The notes: generated by a model from the sequence alone, not told the origin. A stretch of 64,000 nucleotides of DNA from Megalobrama amblycephala (GCF_018812025.1 NC_063054.1:30617806-30681805), one strand, 5' to 3'; shown: positions 36,263 through 48,829, numbered from the stretch's first letter. Translations and numbers: made by a program.

Positions 36263-38097
36263 TTACAACTTTACAGAATGCTTTTACTGGAGCTAAAAAA
36301 CTCCCATACTGACCGTCATCATTGTTGAGCCCTGTATTGTTCCTGTAACAAATGTAGTTCAAGTTGCTTTGGATAAAAAGTGTCAGCTAAATGGCAAACT
36401 AATAGTAGTAGGCCTACATATAGAGAAGAGGTGCAGAAAAAGCTACTCTAGCGTACTGAATCATTCTAGACAGATGAGGGTATTCCTGCTTGTGACCTGT
36501 TGAAAGGCTGCATAAAAGATATTAAAATCATCAACTCGATGATTAGGTAAAAATAGAGGGCTTTCAATTAGACGCTTGCTTTGGACTCTTCAGAAAGGTC
36601 ACTGGGCGGCCCTGACGTGACATCTCACGCATGCATGATTTAGAAACTCCACATTTCATGTTCATTATTCTGAGAGCGAAGCCATTTCAAAGAGGATGAC
36701 ATTAACCGCCATTGTGAAGAACAGCGACGGGGACAGAACGCTCGCTAAAGGTTAATTCAAACTAAAGAAGAAGTCAACCAATCAGAGGGCTGAAGTTTGT
36801 GTCCAACAGGCGGTTCAGGGGAACAAATTAATTCTTATTCATGACGAACCTTACAGTTCATCACATGCTCTCACCTCTTATCATTTTTACTGACAATGCT
36901 GGAGCTCCCTGACAGCCCTGAGCCTTGAGACGGGCAATTTTAACCTATTATGAGACCAGAGAAATAAATCACATTTTTTTGGAGGTGTTTCCTGTTATTA
37001 TTCTAGGGTAGATGGAAGTTTTTCATGGAATGAAAGCTGACTTTGATTTGAGATGGCAGCTTGGCCGTAGGCAGGGGGTCTGATTATATGGTTTTGCATT
37101 AAAATTAGAAGCGTGTCCTAAAGCCTAACACGAGATGTCCTTGTGTGAGGTCACAGTCTTAAAGATCCATATATGTGGGTCAGCGAGCTGGACGAGAATT
37201 AAATGTCCACAGCTTGTGTGGCTTCCCGTGCGTTTCCATCACTTCAAGCCATTCTTTATCTGTTCTCAAGGTGCAGGTTTATTTCAAGCACAGCAAGTGT
37301 CGGAAAAAAACAAAAAAAAAAAACAAGAAAGGTTAAAATGTTGGTTTTGATTTTAGGGCCTATAGCAGTAAGGGAAGATTTTTCCTTTTTTACTGAGAAA
37401 ACACAAAGACAATTGTATAAAATCATCTGGGTGGCATTGTAATGCAGTAACATAAAAAAAACATTTCAACTGTCATGTTTCCATCCAAGCTGCAACTTAA
37501 TTTACGCAAAAAAAAAAAAAAAAAATAGCTTCTTGAGAAATGTGTTGCAAAATAGAAATGGATGTTGAAGCCACTGTGTTATATTAAATATAATAGTAAA
37601 TAACAATAAATATTATAATGTGCTTCTGGGAGGAAATTTTACTCAATTTTCTTAGGGAATTATTTTAGTCACATTACTTTTTTGACATTTAAATAATATA
37701 TGTTTTTAATGCATATACCGGACATTGTAATTGCATCTTGAGGTTTCATTCTAGCATTTTTTAGGCAACACCCCAAGATTTGTATAAAAATGCATGGATA
37801 GAAACCCTGCTTATAATATTCTGGCCCTTTGATTTGAGATTTGTTTTGTAAGTCTGAGATTTTTTGCCTCATATATATCGCCTGTCAGGTGAAAATTATA
37901 AGTCGAATCAGCTAGAAAAAGGCGCAGCACAAATGCCTTGGGACGAGTTACAGTACAAGCTAAAGTTTAATATTTAATTAAGCTCTTGGAACAATTCTTT
38001 GTACAAGTATGAGCCTTAGCAAACACCACTAATAAATAAAACAGTAAAGTGATATAAAACACATGCATTTAGAAAAATACTGAATATGAACTATTTT
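36263..38097. other. Gene-free stretch
   Basis: 36590-36900 is GC-balanced and not repeat-like. The remainder is AT-rich and unremarkable. Confidence 0.45.
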
Positions 38098-38103
38098 GAT
38101 TTT

Positions 38104-39064
38104 TACGGAAGAGGATTAGGGCCAAGCAATAATAAAAAAATAAAACCATCTCGAGATTAAAGTTGTTAAATTTCGAGAAAAAAGTCGAGATAAAATGTTG
38201 AGAAAAAACTCGTTAAATTATGAGAACAAATTTGTAATTTAACGAATTTGTTCTCGTAATTTAACGACTTTTTTCTCATAATTTAATGAGTTTATTCTCA
38301 GCATTTTATCTCGACTTTTTTCTCAAAATTTAACGTCATTTTTCTAATAATTTAACAAATTTGTTCTCGTAATTTAACAACTTTTTTCTAATAATTTAAC
38401 GAATTTGTTCTCATAATTTAACAACTTTTTTCTCATAATTTAATGAGTTTATTCTCAACATTTTATCTCGACTTTTTTCTAGAAATTTAACATCATTTTT
38501 CTCATAATTTAACGAATTTGAATTTTTAATTTAATGAGTTTATTCTCAACATTTTATCTTGACTTTTTTCTCGAAATTTAACGAGTTTTTTTCTCGTAAG
38601 TTTATTCTCAACATTTTATCTCGACCTTTTTCTCGAAATTTAACAAGTTTTTTCTCGTAATTTAATGCGTTTATTCTCAACATTTTATTTAGACTTTTTT
38701 CTAGAAATTTAACGTCATTTTTCTCATAATTTAACGAATTTGTTCTCGTAATTTAACAACTTTTTTCTCGTAATTTAATGACTTTAAACATTTTATCTCG
38801 ACTTTTTTCTTGAAATTTAACGTAATTTTTCTCATAATTTAACGAATTTGAATTTTTAATTTAATGAGTTTATTCTCAACATTTTATCTCGACTTTTTTC
38901 TTGAAATTTAACAAGTTTTTTCTCGTAATTTAACGAGTTTATTCTCAACATTTTATTTAGACTTTTTTCTCAAAATTTAACGCGTTTTTTCTTGAAATTT
39001 AACTATTTTAATCTCGAGATAGTTTTATTTTTTTATTATTGCTTGGCCCTAATCGCCTTCCGTA
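38104..39064. mobile_element. Fold-back element, copy A (right arm expanded)
   Basis: The termini are TACGGAAGAGGATTAGGGC and its inverted counterpart ending CTTCCGTA. They are flanked by a perfect 6-bp duplication GATTTT (38098-38103 and 39065-39070). After about 60 bp of unique terminal sequence the body is A/T-rich repeats of a TTAAATT.CGAGAAAAAAGT type. A palindromic centre lies near 38237, so the left arm is about 134 bp and the right arm about 827 bp of reverse-oriented monomers. No coding sequence. Six-bp duplications fit few superfamilies (Dada, IS3EU); this is an inference. Confidence 0.92.
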
Positions 39065-39070
39065 GATTTT

Positions 39071-41353
39071 GCATGGATATCAAATCATACATACACATCT
39101 TGCTAAATGTATTCAAGCCAGTTTTTCAGAATTACAACAGGATCTGAGTTTAAATAAAGTATTTTTCTTACAAGAGAAAAAAAATACACTTTTTTATTCT
39201 GATTCTAACATTCCTGATTGTCATCTAATTTGACTCTCATACCTGTATGCTGATGTAATATATAATAAACTTGACTGTTTATTTTTATAAAATGTAGTTT
39301 GAGCACTATCTTCTTTATTTAAGTTTGATGATTTCCAATAAAAGATACATTTTTACATGATTTGTTACATTTAATTACCCCTCAGCAGTTTTTGACTCAT
39401 TCTGAAGCTTGCAGACAATGAATTCTCTGACCTGGTTGAACGAGCAAGATGATTTAATGGGGATCCATGTCTGGGAGGTTAATATCAGAAGAGAATTGAT
39501 CTTTTTTGCTTGCAGCGAGAACATTCATGAACAAAGTCCAGAGTGTCACGCAGCAGGCCAGACAGCAGGAGCAGCGGTTCCCGCAGCCGTGTTCCTGCTG
39601 ACAACCGTTTACCAGCACAGCCGCTCTGACAAGCCTCTCATCTTCCTGCTTCATCTTCACCCCCTGCATCATTTAGTCCCTAGAGAGTGTGCATACTTAA
39701 TGTGCGATGATGATACACAGGTTACTCACCACCAGCAAAACACAGTCAGAGATATTCACATGTCTACAATCTCATATGCCCACACAAATATTCATCACTG
39801 AGAAGCTAACATGTATTTTGAAGATGACTTTTGGGGTGATTTGGTATGATAACAACCAGGATTGTTGATAAAATTCTGAATTTTTTTTTATGCATTGGGC
39901 TCACTCTTTTCTGGAAAAACACTCCAGTTGGAGGAAACAAAATGTAACAGAAACACATTCTCCCAAAAGGTGATGCAAGAACAAAACCCACTGGAGAAAC
40001 CCAGAAGAGGTCCAAACTAATAAAGAAAATCTATAACAACACAGAAGAAATTGGGATCAACAAGGGAAACATTACATTACCATACCACAGAGAGGAAAAG
40101 ATTTGAGAGCACATAGTGTTCTGGCCGTCTCAGATTCAGGGCCTACAGAAGCTTTTAATTCATGTTCCCTCATAATCTTTAATCAAATAACTTCTCCCTC
40201 TTGCAGTAACATCTGTTCTCTTCTCTGATGGTGTGTTTACCGGCATGAGGGCGGGACAACCTGTCACTCACATGACATCACAGCAATAGCAAACCACAAC
40301 CATCCAATCAATTCCCAACAGACAAAATCAAGTCCGGTCCTACATTTTTTCTTGTTCAAGAAGCCATGTCACTCGGATATACATCACAATAGGGAAGAAA
40401 AGACTATCGCAAATTTCATTTTATGCAACTTTAAAGCTCCTGATTGATGCTGCCTTCATGTGCTATAATACATGTTTCCTAGTAAAAAATTGAACATGAA
40501 CGTCCTCTCAAGTCATATTTAGCACAGGGAAGCTGGAGGATCATTTTAATACCCAAGTCCCCGAGTTGGGCGTGCCATAATCTTTAAACATGACTAGGGG
40601 AGAACGATTGCTGCTGTGACTGGTATTCTTTATTAGTTGTTTTCACTAATATAATGCATATTTACATATATGAATAATCATTTGAAGCATATTGTATGGT
40701 TTATACACAAAGAAAATAACCTGCATTTGAACAAAATTCCAGAATCTAGATAGCGTGGTGAATGTTTATATGGTTATCATTTAATGGAACGCTAAATATC
40801 ATTTTGGCTTTAATAAGATTTCCCCAATAAATTGGCAAGAATAAACCTGGTGTCCTCCATGATTCCTGTTCTTTCTGACAACAAATTCGGACATGTCCGA
40901 TAGCACGTGAAGGCAGCATAATTGCAGCTATGAATAATGAGCCCTTGTGTGTTCTGATTGGTGGAGGATTGGCTAGCACACTCAACCAGTCAGAGTGATC
41001 AGGTTTCACTGCATGATACAAACAAACATTCCTCTATCTCTGGTCAAAATGGGCCAGGATGTACTGTAAACAGGTGGTGTAGTAACTATTTTCTTCAGCA
41101 TGTAAGTGTATTTGAGTATAAATTAAGCTAAAAAAATTATTTCGCCTCTGTCACAATATGAGGTAAATCCGGCCCTGGGTAAAATATATTTGTTCTATGA
41201 TTGCCTGATACACCTAATTTACTGATTTTGAATAAGCATTTATCTTACAATCAGACAGTCACCATTATAATTTTGATATGCAAGTCGTCTTTTTCTTATG
41301 TGATGTTGGCTCACTATCAGACAACCCATTCTGAATTAAACAACTACATAATT
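39071..41353. other. Gene-free stretch
   Basis: A 130-codon frame at 39409-39801 has no known motif. Apart from the 40160-40440 repeat nothing is recognised. Confidence 0.5.
40160..40440. repeat. Dispersed repeat, copy 1
   Basis: It shares CATGAGGGCGGGACAACCTG, AATCAATTCCC, GACAAAATCAAGTC and TTCTTGTTCAAGAAGCC with 52192-52440 in the same orientation. No coding potential or terminal inverted repeat found. Confidence 0.75.
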
Positions 41354-41679
41354 TTAAAGGGGACCTATAATGCTCCTTTTACAAGATGTAATATAAGTCT
41401 CTGGTGTCCCCAGAATGTGTCTGTGAAGTTTCCACTCAAAATACCCCACAGATCATTTATTATAGCTTGTCAAATTTGCCCCTATTTGGTTGTGTGTCCC
41501 TTTAAATGGAAATGAGCTGCTGACGCTTTTCAGAAGAGGGCGGAGCTGCTCAACAACAAAGCTGGAGAATCTCACGCAGCCAAAATGACAATTGTCAGTA
41601 ACGGTGTTCAGCCTTACATTGTTCAAACCGGAGTTAGTGAATAAGTGGATAAATTTATGTAGTTGATTCAACTCATCGA

Positions 41680-43713
41680 TACGGAAGAGGATTAGGGCAA
41701 AAAAGTCATAAAATTACGAGAACAAATTCGTTAAATTATGAGAAAAATGTTAAATTTCGAGAAAAAAGTCGAGATAAAATGTTGAGAATAAACTCATTAA
41801 ATTATGAGAAAAAAGTCATTAAATTACGAGAAAAAAGTTGTTAAATTATGAGAAAAATGTTGTTACATTTCGAGAAAAAAGTCGAGATAAAATGTTGAGA
41901 ATAAACTCATTAAATTATGAGAAAAAAGTTGTTAAATTACGAGAACAAATTTGTTAAATTACGAGAAAAATGTTGTTAAATTTCGAGAAAAAAGTCGAGA
42001 TAAAATTTTGAGAATAAACTCATTAAATTATGAGAAAAAAGTTGTTAAATTACGAGAACAAATTCGTTAAATTACGAGAAAAATGTTGTTAAATTTCGAG
42101 AAAAAAGTAGAGATAAAATGTTGAGAATAAACTCATTAAATTATGAGAAAAAAGTTGTTAAATTATGAGAACAAATTCGTTAAATTATGAGAAAAATGTT
42201 GTTAAATTTCGAGAAAAAAGTCGAGATAAAATGTTGAGAATAAACTCATTAAATTATGAGAAAAAAGTTGTTAAATTACGAGAACAAATTCGTTAAATTA
42301 TTAGAAAAATGTTATTACATTTCGAGAAAAAAGTCAAGATAAAATGTTGAGAATAAACTCATTAAATTATGAGAAAAAAGTCGTTAAATTACGAGAACAA
42401 ATTTGTTAAATTATGAGAAAAATGTTAAATTTCAAGAAAAAAGTCGAGATAAAATGTTGAGAATAAACTCATTAAATTATGAGAAAAAAGTCATTAAATT
42501 ACGAGAAAAAAGTCGTTAAATTATGAGAAAAATGTTGTTAAATTTCGAGAAAAAAGTCGAGATAAAATGTTGAGAATAAACTCATTAAATTATGAGAAAA
42601 AATTTGTTAAATTACGAGAACAAATTCGTTAAATTACGAGAAAAAAGTCGAGATAAAATTTTGAGAATAAACTCATTAAATTATGAGAAAAAAGTCATTA
42701 AATTACGAGAACAAATTCGTTAAATTATGAGAAAAATTTTAAATTTCGAGAAAAAAGTCGAGATAAAATGTTGAGAATAAACTCATTAAATTATGAGAAA
42801 AAAGTCGTTAAATTATGAGAAAAAAGTCGTTAAATTATGAGAAAAATGTTGTTAAATTTCGAGAAAAAAGTCGAGATAAAATGTTGAGAATAAACTCATT
42901 AAATTATGAGAAAAAATTTGTTAAATTACAAGAACAAATTCGTTAAATTACGAGAAAAAAGGCGAGATAAAATTTTGAGAATAAACTCATTAAATTATGA
43001 GAAAAAAGTCATTAAATTACGAGAACAAATTCGTTAAATTATGAGAAAAATTTTAAATTTCGAGAAAAAAGTCGAGATAAAATGTTGAGAATAAACTCAT
43101 TAAATTATGAGAAAAAAGTCGTTAAATTATGAGAAAAAAGTCGTTAAATTATGAGAAAAATGTTGTTAAATTTCGAGAAAAAAGTCGAGATAAAATGTTG
43201 AGAATAAACTCATTAAATTATGAGAAAAAAAGTTGTTAAATTACGAGAAAAAAGTCGTTAAATTATGAGAAAAATGTTGTTAAATTTCGAGAAAAAAGTC
43301 GAGATAAAATGTTGAGAATAAACTCATTAAATTATGAGAAAAAAGTTGTTAAATTACGAGAACAAATTCGTTAAATTACGAATTTGTTCTCATAATTTAA
43401 CGACTTTTTTCTCGTAATTTAATGACTTTATTCACATAATTTAATGAGTTTATTCTCATAATTTAATGAGTTTATTCTCAACATTTTATCTCAACTTTTT
43501 TCTCGAAATTTATCGAGTTTTTTCTCGTAATTTAACGAGTTTATTCTCAACATTTTATCTCGACTTTTTTCTTGAAATTAAACGAGTTTATTCTCAACAT
43601 TTTATTTAAACTTTTTTCTCGAAATTTAACAAGTTTTTTCTCGAAATTTAACAACTTTAATCTTGAGATGGTTTTATTTTTTTATTATTGCTTGGCCCTA
43701 ATCCTCTTCCGTA
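41680..43713. mobile_element. Fold-back element, copy B (left arm expanded)
   Basis: It has the same TACGGAAG...CTTCCGTA termini and a perfect 6-bp duplication CATCGA (41674-41679 and 43714-43719). The centre palindrome is near 43374, so the left arm is about 1.7 kb and the right arm about 340 bp, the reverse of copy A. The left terminus lacks the stretch between GGATTAGGGC and the repeats that copy A and its own right end keep. It is inserted in another repeat (41358-44012). Confidence 0.93.
41725..43374. repeat. Tandem array of about 113-bp units
   Basis: The phrase GAGAATAAACTCATTAAATT recurs at about 41784, 41897, 42010, 42123, 42236, 42349, 42459, 42571, 42663, 42773, 42886, 42977, 43087, 43201 and 43315. 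That gives roughly 15 units, with most spacings near 113 bp and some of 91-110 bp from dropped subunits. Each unit contains several TTAAATTA(T/C)GAGAA subunits, so it is a higher-order repeat. Confidence 0.92.
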
Positions 43714-44012
43714 CATCGACTAGCATGTGCCATCATGTTAATCTTTTGTGCAAATCCAGCATTGAATTGACCCTCGTTTGTGAAGCAGTCCGGCGTAAAA
43801 TGACGGCATGGCGACAACACTCTACTACAACTCTTCCTCTTCTCTGAAGCAGCCCAACATGGCCACGCCCCTTTTGTTGCGTGTTCTCGGGGGCGGGGTT
43901 TATGTAAATTTTAGGGTTAGTGACGTCACTAACCTGAACTTTCATTGTAGTCTCTACTAGCCGTTTGTTGTAGTCCTTAAACAGAGAATTATTTAAAAGA
44001 AAATACAACATT

Positions 44013-45772
44013 ACTGACAAAAATGTTCGTTGATGAAGGCTTTTTTGATTTTGTCAACAATAATGAATACAATACGAAAAATATGAATTACGACAATAAC
44101 AATATTACAACAGCAACAACAAAAAAGAGATTGCCCCGTGTGAAGATTTGCCTCAGGGCTCATTGCTCAAAAACCATCAGTTGAATTTAATGATTTACTG
44201 TGCAGTTATGAAACCACATTCAAGATCAATTATTTTTTCGAAACAAAATAAAATGCATAAATTAAAATGAATGTCTGCGAGTCTCTGTGCACTGTTTTAA
44301 TTAACCTATCCAGCAAGTATGTCACCTATAATAACATTAATAATGAATAACAATGTATTTGTGCTTTTCCAAATAAATTCTCAGCTGCAGTTTATTTGGG
44401 GTGGGGGGTGTAAGCGGAGCTTTGACACACCGTATAAGACAGACAGAGCGAAGGGAGCGACCACCTGTAGTGCTGTATCGTTTGTCCTTTTCCGTGTCAC
44501 AGAAGAGAACAATGCCCTCCATTCAGATTTCTCCCCAGGCGAGAGAGACGTAACGAAAGATAGACTAGATTGTCATTTCCTGTGCTTGCTGTGCTTCTGT
44601 AAACACTCGGCGCTGGCACACAGCTGCGACCCTGATCTATGCCATGATCTCCTGTATACCTCAGGCCTCGCACCGCTCAGATGAACTGCCATTATAATTA
44701 GACTTGGCCATGTGATGAGTGGTTTGTTTTCGCAGAACGACACAGAAAGTCACACAAACGGGAGAAAAAAATATATACAATATACTTAACAGTGTTCACG
44801 TTACTATGCAAGTAATTATGTGATTAATGAGAAATACTAATGAACATCATGTACTTAATATGCAATTAGTTGGTGGAGCAGCTTGGAATTACACATTGCT
44901 ATTGTAATTAATTTGATTCATTGTCCAATTTGTTTAACATGAACACTGTAATGTGAAGTGCCCTTTATTAACAATAGCTCAAATCCTGCATCATTCATGA
45001 CAGGAAAATAAGGTCTGCAGTTCATTATAATCAAAACAAAAACAAAAATGCATATGTAACATATGTAAAATGTCATTAATTGTTTTATTCATCTAAAACA
45101 TTGTGAAAACCCATTAGAATTTCCTGAGGGAACTGCATGGCAAATTAGCTTTTTGTGTCAGCCTTCAAATTGACGTTGTGGCTGAACAGCTTTATCATAC
45201 CTCGTGACATCATTTCCTCTAATGTTCTGGGTGAATGGCAAATCTGTTTCTATTTCCTATTCACTTTTGTCTATATCAGTTTTACTTTACCCCATGGCAA
45301 TGGCATTTTCTTTCTTCCTTTCGCTTCAACCGTTTCACTTTGTTGCTTTTAAATTGATAAAACACATTTTCTCTCTTTATGTGGTTGTCCAGTTGTTTTA
45401 CTTATTCATATGCTATATTTATACCTTTTTTGGTTATCATGCTTTATTCATGAATCCATTACTTTATAGCCAGTCCTCGATCTGTTCCAACTGTAGGATG
45501 GATGGATGGATGGATGGATGGATGGAATACAGAGATGATTCATTTTAATAACAGTTCGAGTATGCCAACCACTGACCTTTTGGAAGCATCTTTATGGTTG
45601 GCACGCAATTAAAAACGAAAAATAAACCCAGAGTTGTTTATTCTCTTGCAGAATCAGCCTCGTATGAGTCAGATCCGCCCCCAAGCATGAATGATTTGAA
45701 TAAAAGGATTTTTTTAAAACCAAGAAATCTCCATTAAAAAAACAACAACTCAATATTATATTAAAAGATTGT
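44013..45772. other. Gene-free stretch downstream of the mannosidase gene
   Basis: 44380-44740 is GC-balanced and carries a 121-codon frame without known motifs. Otherwise AT-rich with one (GGAT)n array. Confidence 0.5.
45498..45525. repeat. (GGAT)n microsatellite
   Basis: About seven GGAT units. Confidence 0.95.
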
Positions 45773-45778
45773 TTTATT
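45773..45778 (-). promoter_or_regulatory. Candidate polyadenylation signal AATAAA
   Basis: TTTATT on the plus strand reads AATAAA in the direction of the mannosidase gene. About 25-40 bases further downstream (lower coordinates) the minus strand is T/GT-rich (TTGTTGTTTTTTT near 45748-45760), the usual downstream element arrangement. AATAAA is common by chance in AT-rich DNA, so the call rests on this pairing and on the distance from the stop codon. Confidence 0.45.
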
Positions 45779-47152
45779 CACAATTGAAGTGTAACAAATA
45801 TAGTTTATCAAAAACTTTTGCTGCTCTTTAATATAATTTATTACATGATAAGATCATAAGATTTATATAAATGATGGCTGGCAGTTTGCCAGAATGAAAT
45901 ATGTACAATTTAAAAAAAAAAAAAAAAACGAATTAAAGAAAAAGAAATAAAACCAAACAATTTCCCACAAAATTAATTGCATATATATTAAAGAAAAAAC
46001 AAAACAAATCAGACTCATGTGCAATGGAATGATTATCAGCAATATTGTACAGTTACATTTCTGAGGTTGTCTCATGAAGAAATAACAAACGACAAGAATC
46101 ACAAAAACGAAAAAAGGCATTTTCTATGCAAGATCATCAACACAATATTTAAACGACAAATTTTTAAATCTGAAAAGCACATCTCCTATTCTGCGAGGAA
46201 ACGTCTGTTCCCTACTGTCGCTGCGGATTCTCAGTCACAGCTTGAGGAATCACTTTCACTACAGAGACAGCACAAAGCGCTAGTCCGCGCTAAGCCGCGG
46301 CAGTGCTAAACATCGTTTGGATTCGCAGTATCATGAATACAGTGAACGCGATGTCTTATCTACAGTGTCACAGTGTTTTATGATGGGCCTTCCTCGAGAT
46401 GACATTACTTTCATATATCACGGTTCCTAGTACGCCGTTTGCTAGCGCACATATAGCAGAGAATACCACGTCAAGTGTTGCAGTCGCTGGCCTCTAGAGA
46501 GGAACCTCTGCGAGGTTTTTTTTCCCCATGTAGATCCAGGAGTGTAATACATTGGTCAAAGCACCACGCCGTACTAGTTAAGCAGGGTGGTTTCGTTTTT
46601 TTTGGAAACACTGCCAAAATGTAGACGCTAGCAACAAACCTTCAGTCAATCACATCACATCCTGCCACTCAAACCTCAAGCTTAAAGTGTCATTTTCCAA
46701 AAAACATACCAATATGATGGGAATTCCATGAACTGGAATGTGGCTATGTAATGTGTAATAGATGTAGTGATATATATGCACACCAATTTTTTTTCTCATT
46801 CGTTTCCCGTGTGTGTTGTATCCAGTGCCGTGGACTGCTTTGCATTCATTGGTTTGCATCTTTTTCCATCGAAATTCTTTACTTGTGCTGTCACATTGTC
46901 CTACAGTAATATTCCTATTCATTTCTACATGGAGAACCCGAATATACTGATTCAAAACTTTGTGCTTTCATGTTAAATCAAAAGAAAGAAACAGATAAAA
47001 TGATAAAATCACAACAACTAGGCCAAAGTATGTTCAATTCACATTTGGTGGTACATTCATACACATATTCACTCCCCTTTTTGACTAATGCTGCCCGTGT
47101 CCTGATAAAACGTTCCCAATGGATTTGAGCAGCTTCATCGCTGTTTCCTACA

Positions 47153-47179
47153 GAGCCCCTAAAGGGACACTGTGATAGT

Positions 47180-47223
<44 letters not shown>

Positions 47224-47496
47224 GAGGAAATTTCAATTTCAATGCTTTTGCGTTCTCTCGCAAAACTTTTGCGTTCGCTTCAAAATTTTTTGCGTTCTCT
47301 TACAAAACTTTTCGATTCCCCCAAGAAATTCTTCGTTCATTTACAAAACTTTCATTATGGAATGGGAGGAAAAACTATAATTCAATGCTTTTGCGGGCAA
47401 CAGCAAAGATTCTCAGGGAAACGTAATAGTTTTGCTGACGAACGCAAAGGCATCGAACTATTATTTTTCATTTAATTTCTTTCCCATTAGGGGCTC
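47153..47496. mobile_element. Small inverted-repeat-bounded insert in the predicted 3' UTR
   Basis: The left end GAGCCCCTAAAGGGA (47153-47167) and right end TCCCATTAGGGGCTC are inverted copies with one mismatch; TA occurs just outside each. The interior has a (GA)n tract and several CGTTCTCT/CAAAACTTTT blocks. It is 344 bp and resembles a miniature element. Confidence 0.55.
47188..47220. repeat. (GA)n microsatellite
   Basis: Pure GA within the predicted 3' UTR insert. Confidence 0.95.
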
Positions 47497-48132
47497 CATA
47501 GTTTTCTGTCCTTCACAATGAAAAAAAGACAAAGAACCTTACGTCTTGAGGAATAAATTAACACAAAGTACTCTATTTTACATGTCTAGGATAAAAAGTC
47601 TCTGCCTCCGTTGATTAAGTAAACAATTGAAACACATTTTGTACACATTTTATATAACAAAGTAAGCTCACGAATGTAGAGGAATGAATGATAAACCACT
47701 GATTCCTATGTCCATGACAGGGTTAAGAGGGCTGAAGCCAGGTAGGATGAAGCTCTTGGTCAGAGCGAAAATAAATATAGAGCGTTGCTATTAAAACTTG
47801 ACTAAATTGATCAGTAAGACTAAAAAGGCACTAGTTGACTTGGTTTCACTACCTGTCGAATAAAGCCTCGAAATACCGAACCAAACGTCACCCCGAAAGA
47901 AACAGACAGCAAGAGACGGCGAAGTTCGGTGGATATCTCATATCTTCGCTTCTGTAAACGCACATGACGCAAGAAACACAAAAAGGACATAGATGCAAGT
48001 TTGAGTTATCTATGGCTTTATAAAGTGTGTGAGAGGGCAAATACGATGGAAAACGATCTGGTCTTGTCTCCTCACAGAGGAAATATGGTCCTTCTGGGTC
48101 TCTGAGGCTCAGAGACATGTCCATAGTGTCAG

Positions 48133-48133
<1 letters not shown>

Positions 48134-48163
<30 letters not shown>
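48134..48163. repeat. (GA)n microsatellite
   Basis: Pure GA about 200 bp past the mannosidase stop codon, within the predicted 3' UTR. Confidence 0.95.
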
Positions 48164-48167
<4 letters not shown>

Positions 48168-48361
48168 AGGGGCAGCATGCAGAATCCCGATGAAGAGACG
48201 GCAGAGGAGAGAGGGCTGTGGAGAAACACATGAAACTCCAGCAGAAGTCCTGGAGGACAGGATCTCTCCAGCGAAAGGGGTTTTGCACCCATAGCTCTTG
48301 TCCACTGTTAAAGAAGGTCCAGGAAGTTACGATTCAGTGGTGCTTTAGGGTGGGATGAAGA

Positions 48362-48523
<162 letters not shown>

Positions 48524-48656
48524 TCAGCACTTTATGATATAGTTATTCACAGTGAGAAAAACATTTGTCACTAGACTCTTAGTACAGCTAAATGCCATAA
48601 ATTTATGTATTATAAATAAATCTATGCAATAAAACTAGATTTTATTACAAAAAAAT

Positions 48657-48657
<1 letters not shown>

Positions 48658-48692
<35 letters not shown>
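48658..48692. repeat. (CTAT)n microsatellite
   Basis: About nine CTAT units in the last intron. Confidence 0.95.
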
Positions 48693-48770
48693 GTGTTTTT
48701 TTCAGTATTTTTTTAAATTTGTAACAAGATGGAAATTATACAGCTCCAATGTAATGTCATAAATTCATAA

Positions 48771-48772
<2 letters not shown>

Positions 48773-48829
<57 letters not shown>

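Larger units (their letters stand above)
41358..44012. mobile_element. TTAA-type repeat split by fold-back element B
   Basis: It starts AGGGGACCTATAATGC after TTAA (41354-41357) and shares the ATGTAATATAAGTCT and CTCAAAATACCCCA blocks with the 30133-31861 element. Its sequence resumes at 43714 after element B with CATCGACTAGC. The right terminus was not found, so it is 3'-truncated near 44012. Confidence 0.75.
45773..48361 (-). other. man1a1: Probable 3' UTR of the mannosidase gene
   Basis: This is inferred from position: it runs from the stop codon to the first well-placed AATAAA on the minus strand. The interval has no convincing reading frame. It carries a (GA)n tract at 48134-48163, a second at about 47188-47220, and a small inverted-repeat-bounded insert (47153-47496). 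No long Tc1 or hAT insertion lies in it, unlike the flanking DNA, which is consistent with transcribed sequence. The length (about 2.6 kb) is reasonable for a vertebrate 3' UTR. Transcript data would fix the true end; earlier polyadenylation is possible. Confidence 0.55.

Noticed and set aside
39409..39801. 130-codon reading frame as a possible gene
   Set aside because: It starts with a run of low-information sequence, shows no protein signature, and the opposite strand has an equally open frame.
41700..43400. CRISPR-like or centromeric satellite array
   Set aside because: The units are contiguous without unique spacers, lie inside an element with terminal inverted repeats and target duplications, and the genome is vertebrate.
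44319..44684. 121-codon reading frame as a possible gene
   Set aside because: No recognisable motif and no flanking splice sites or partner exons. Frames of this length occur by chance in GC-balanced stretches.
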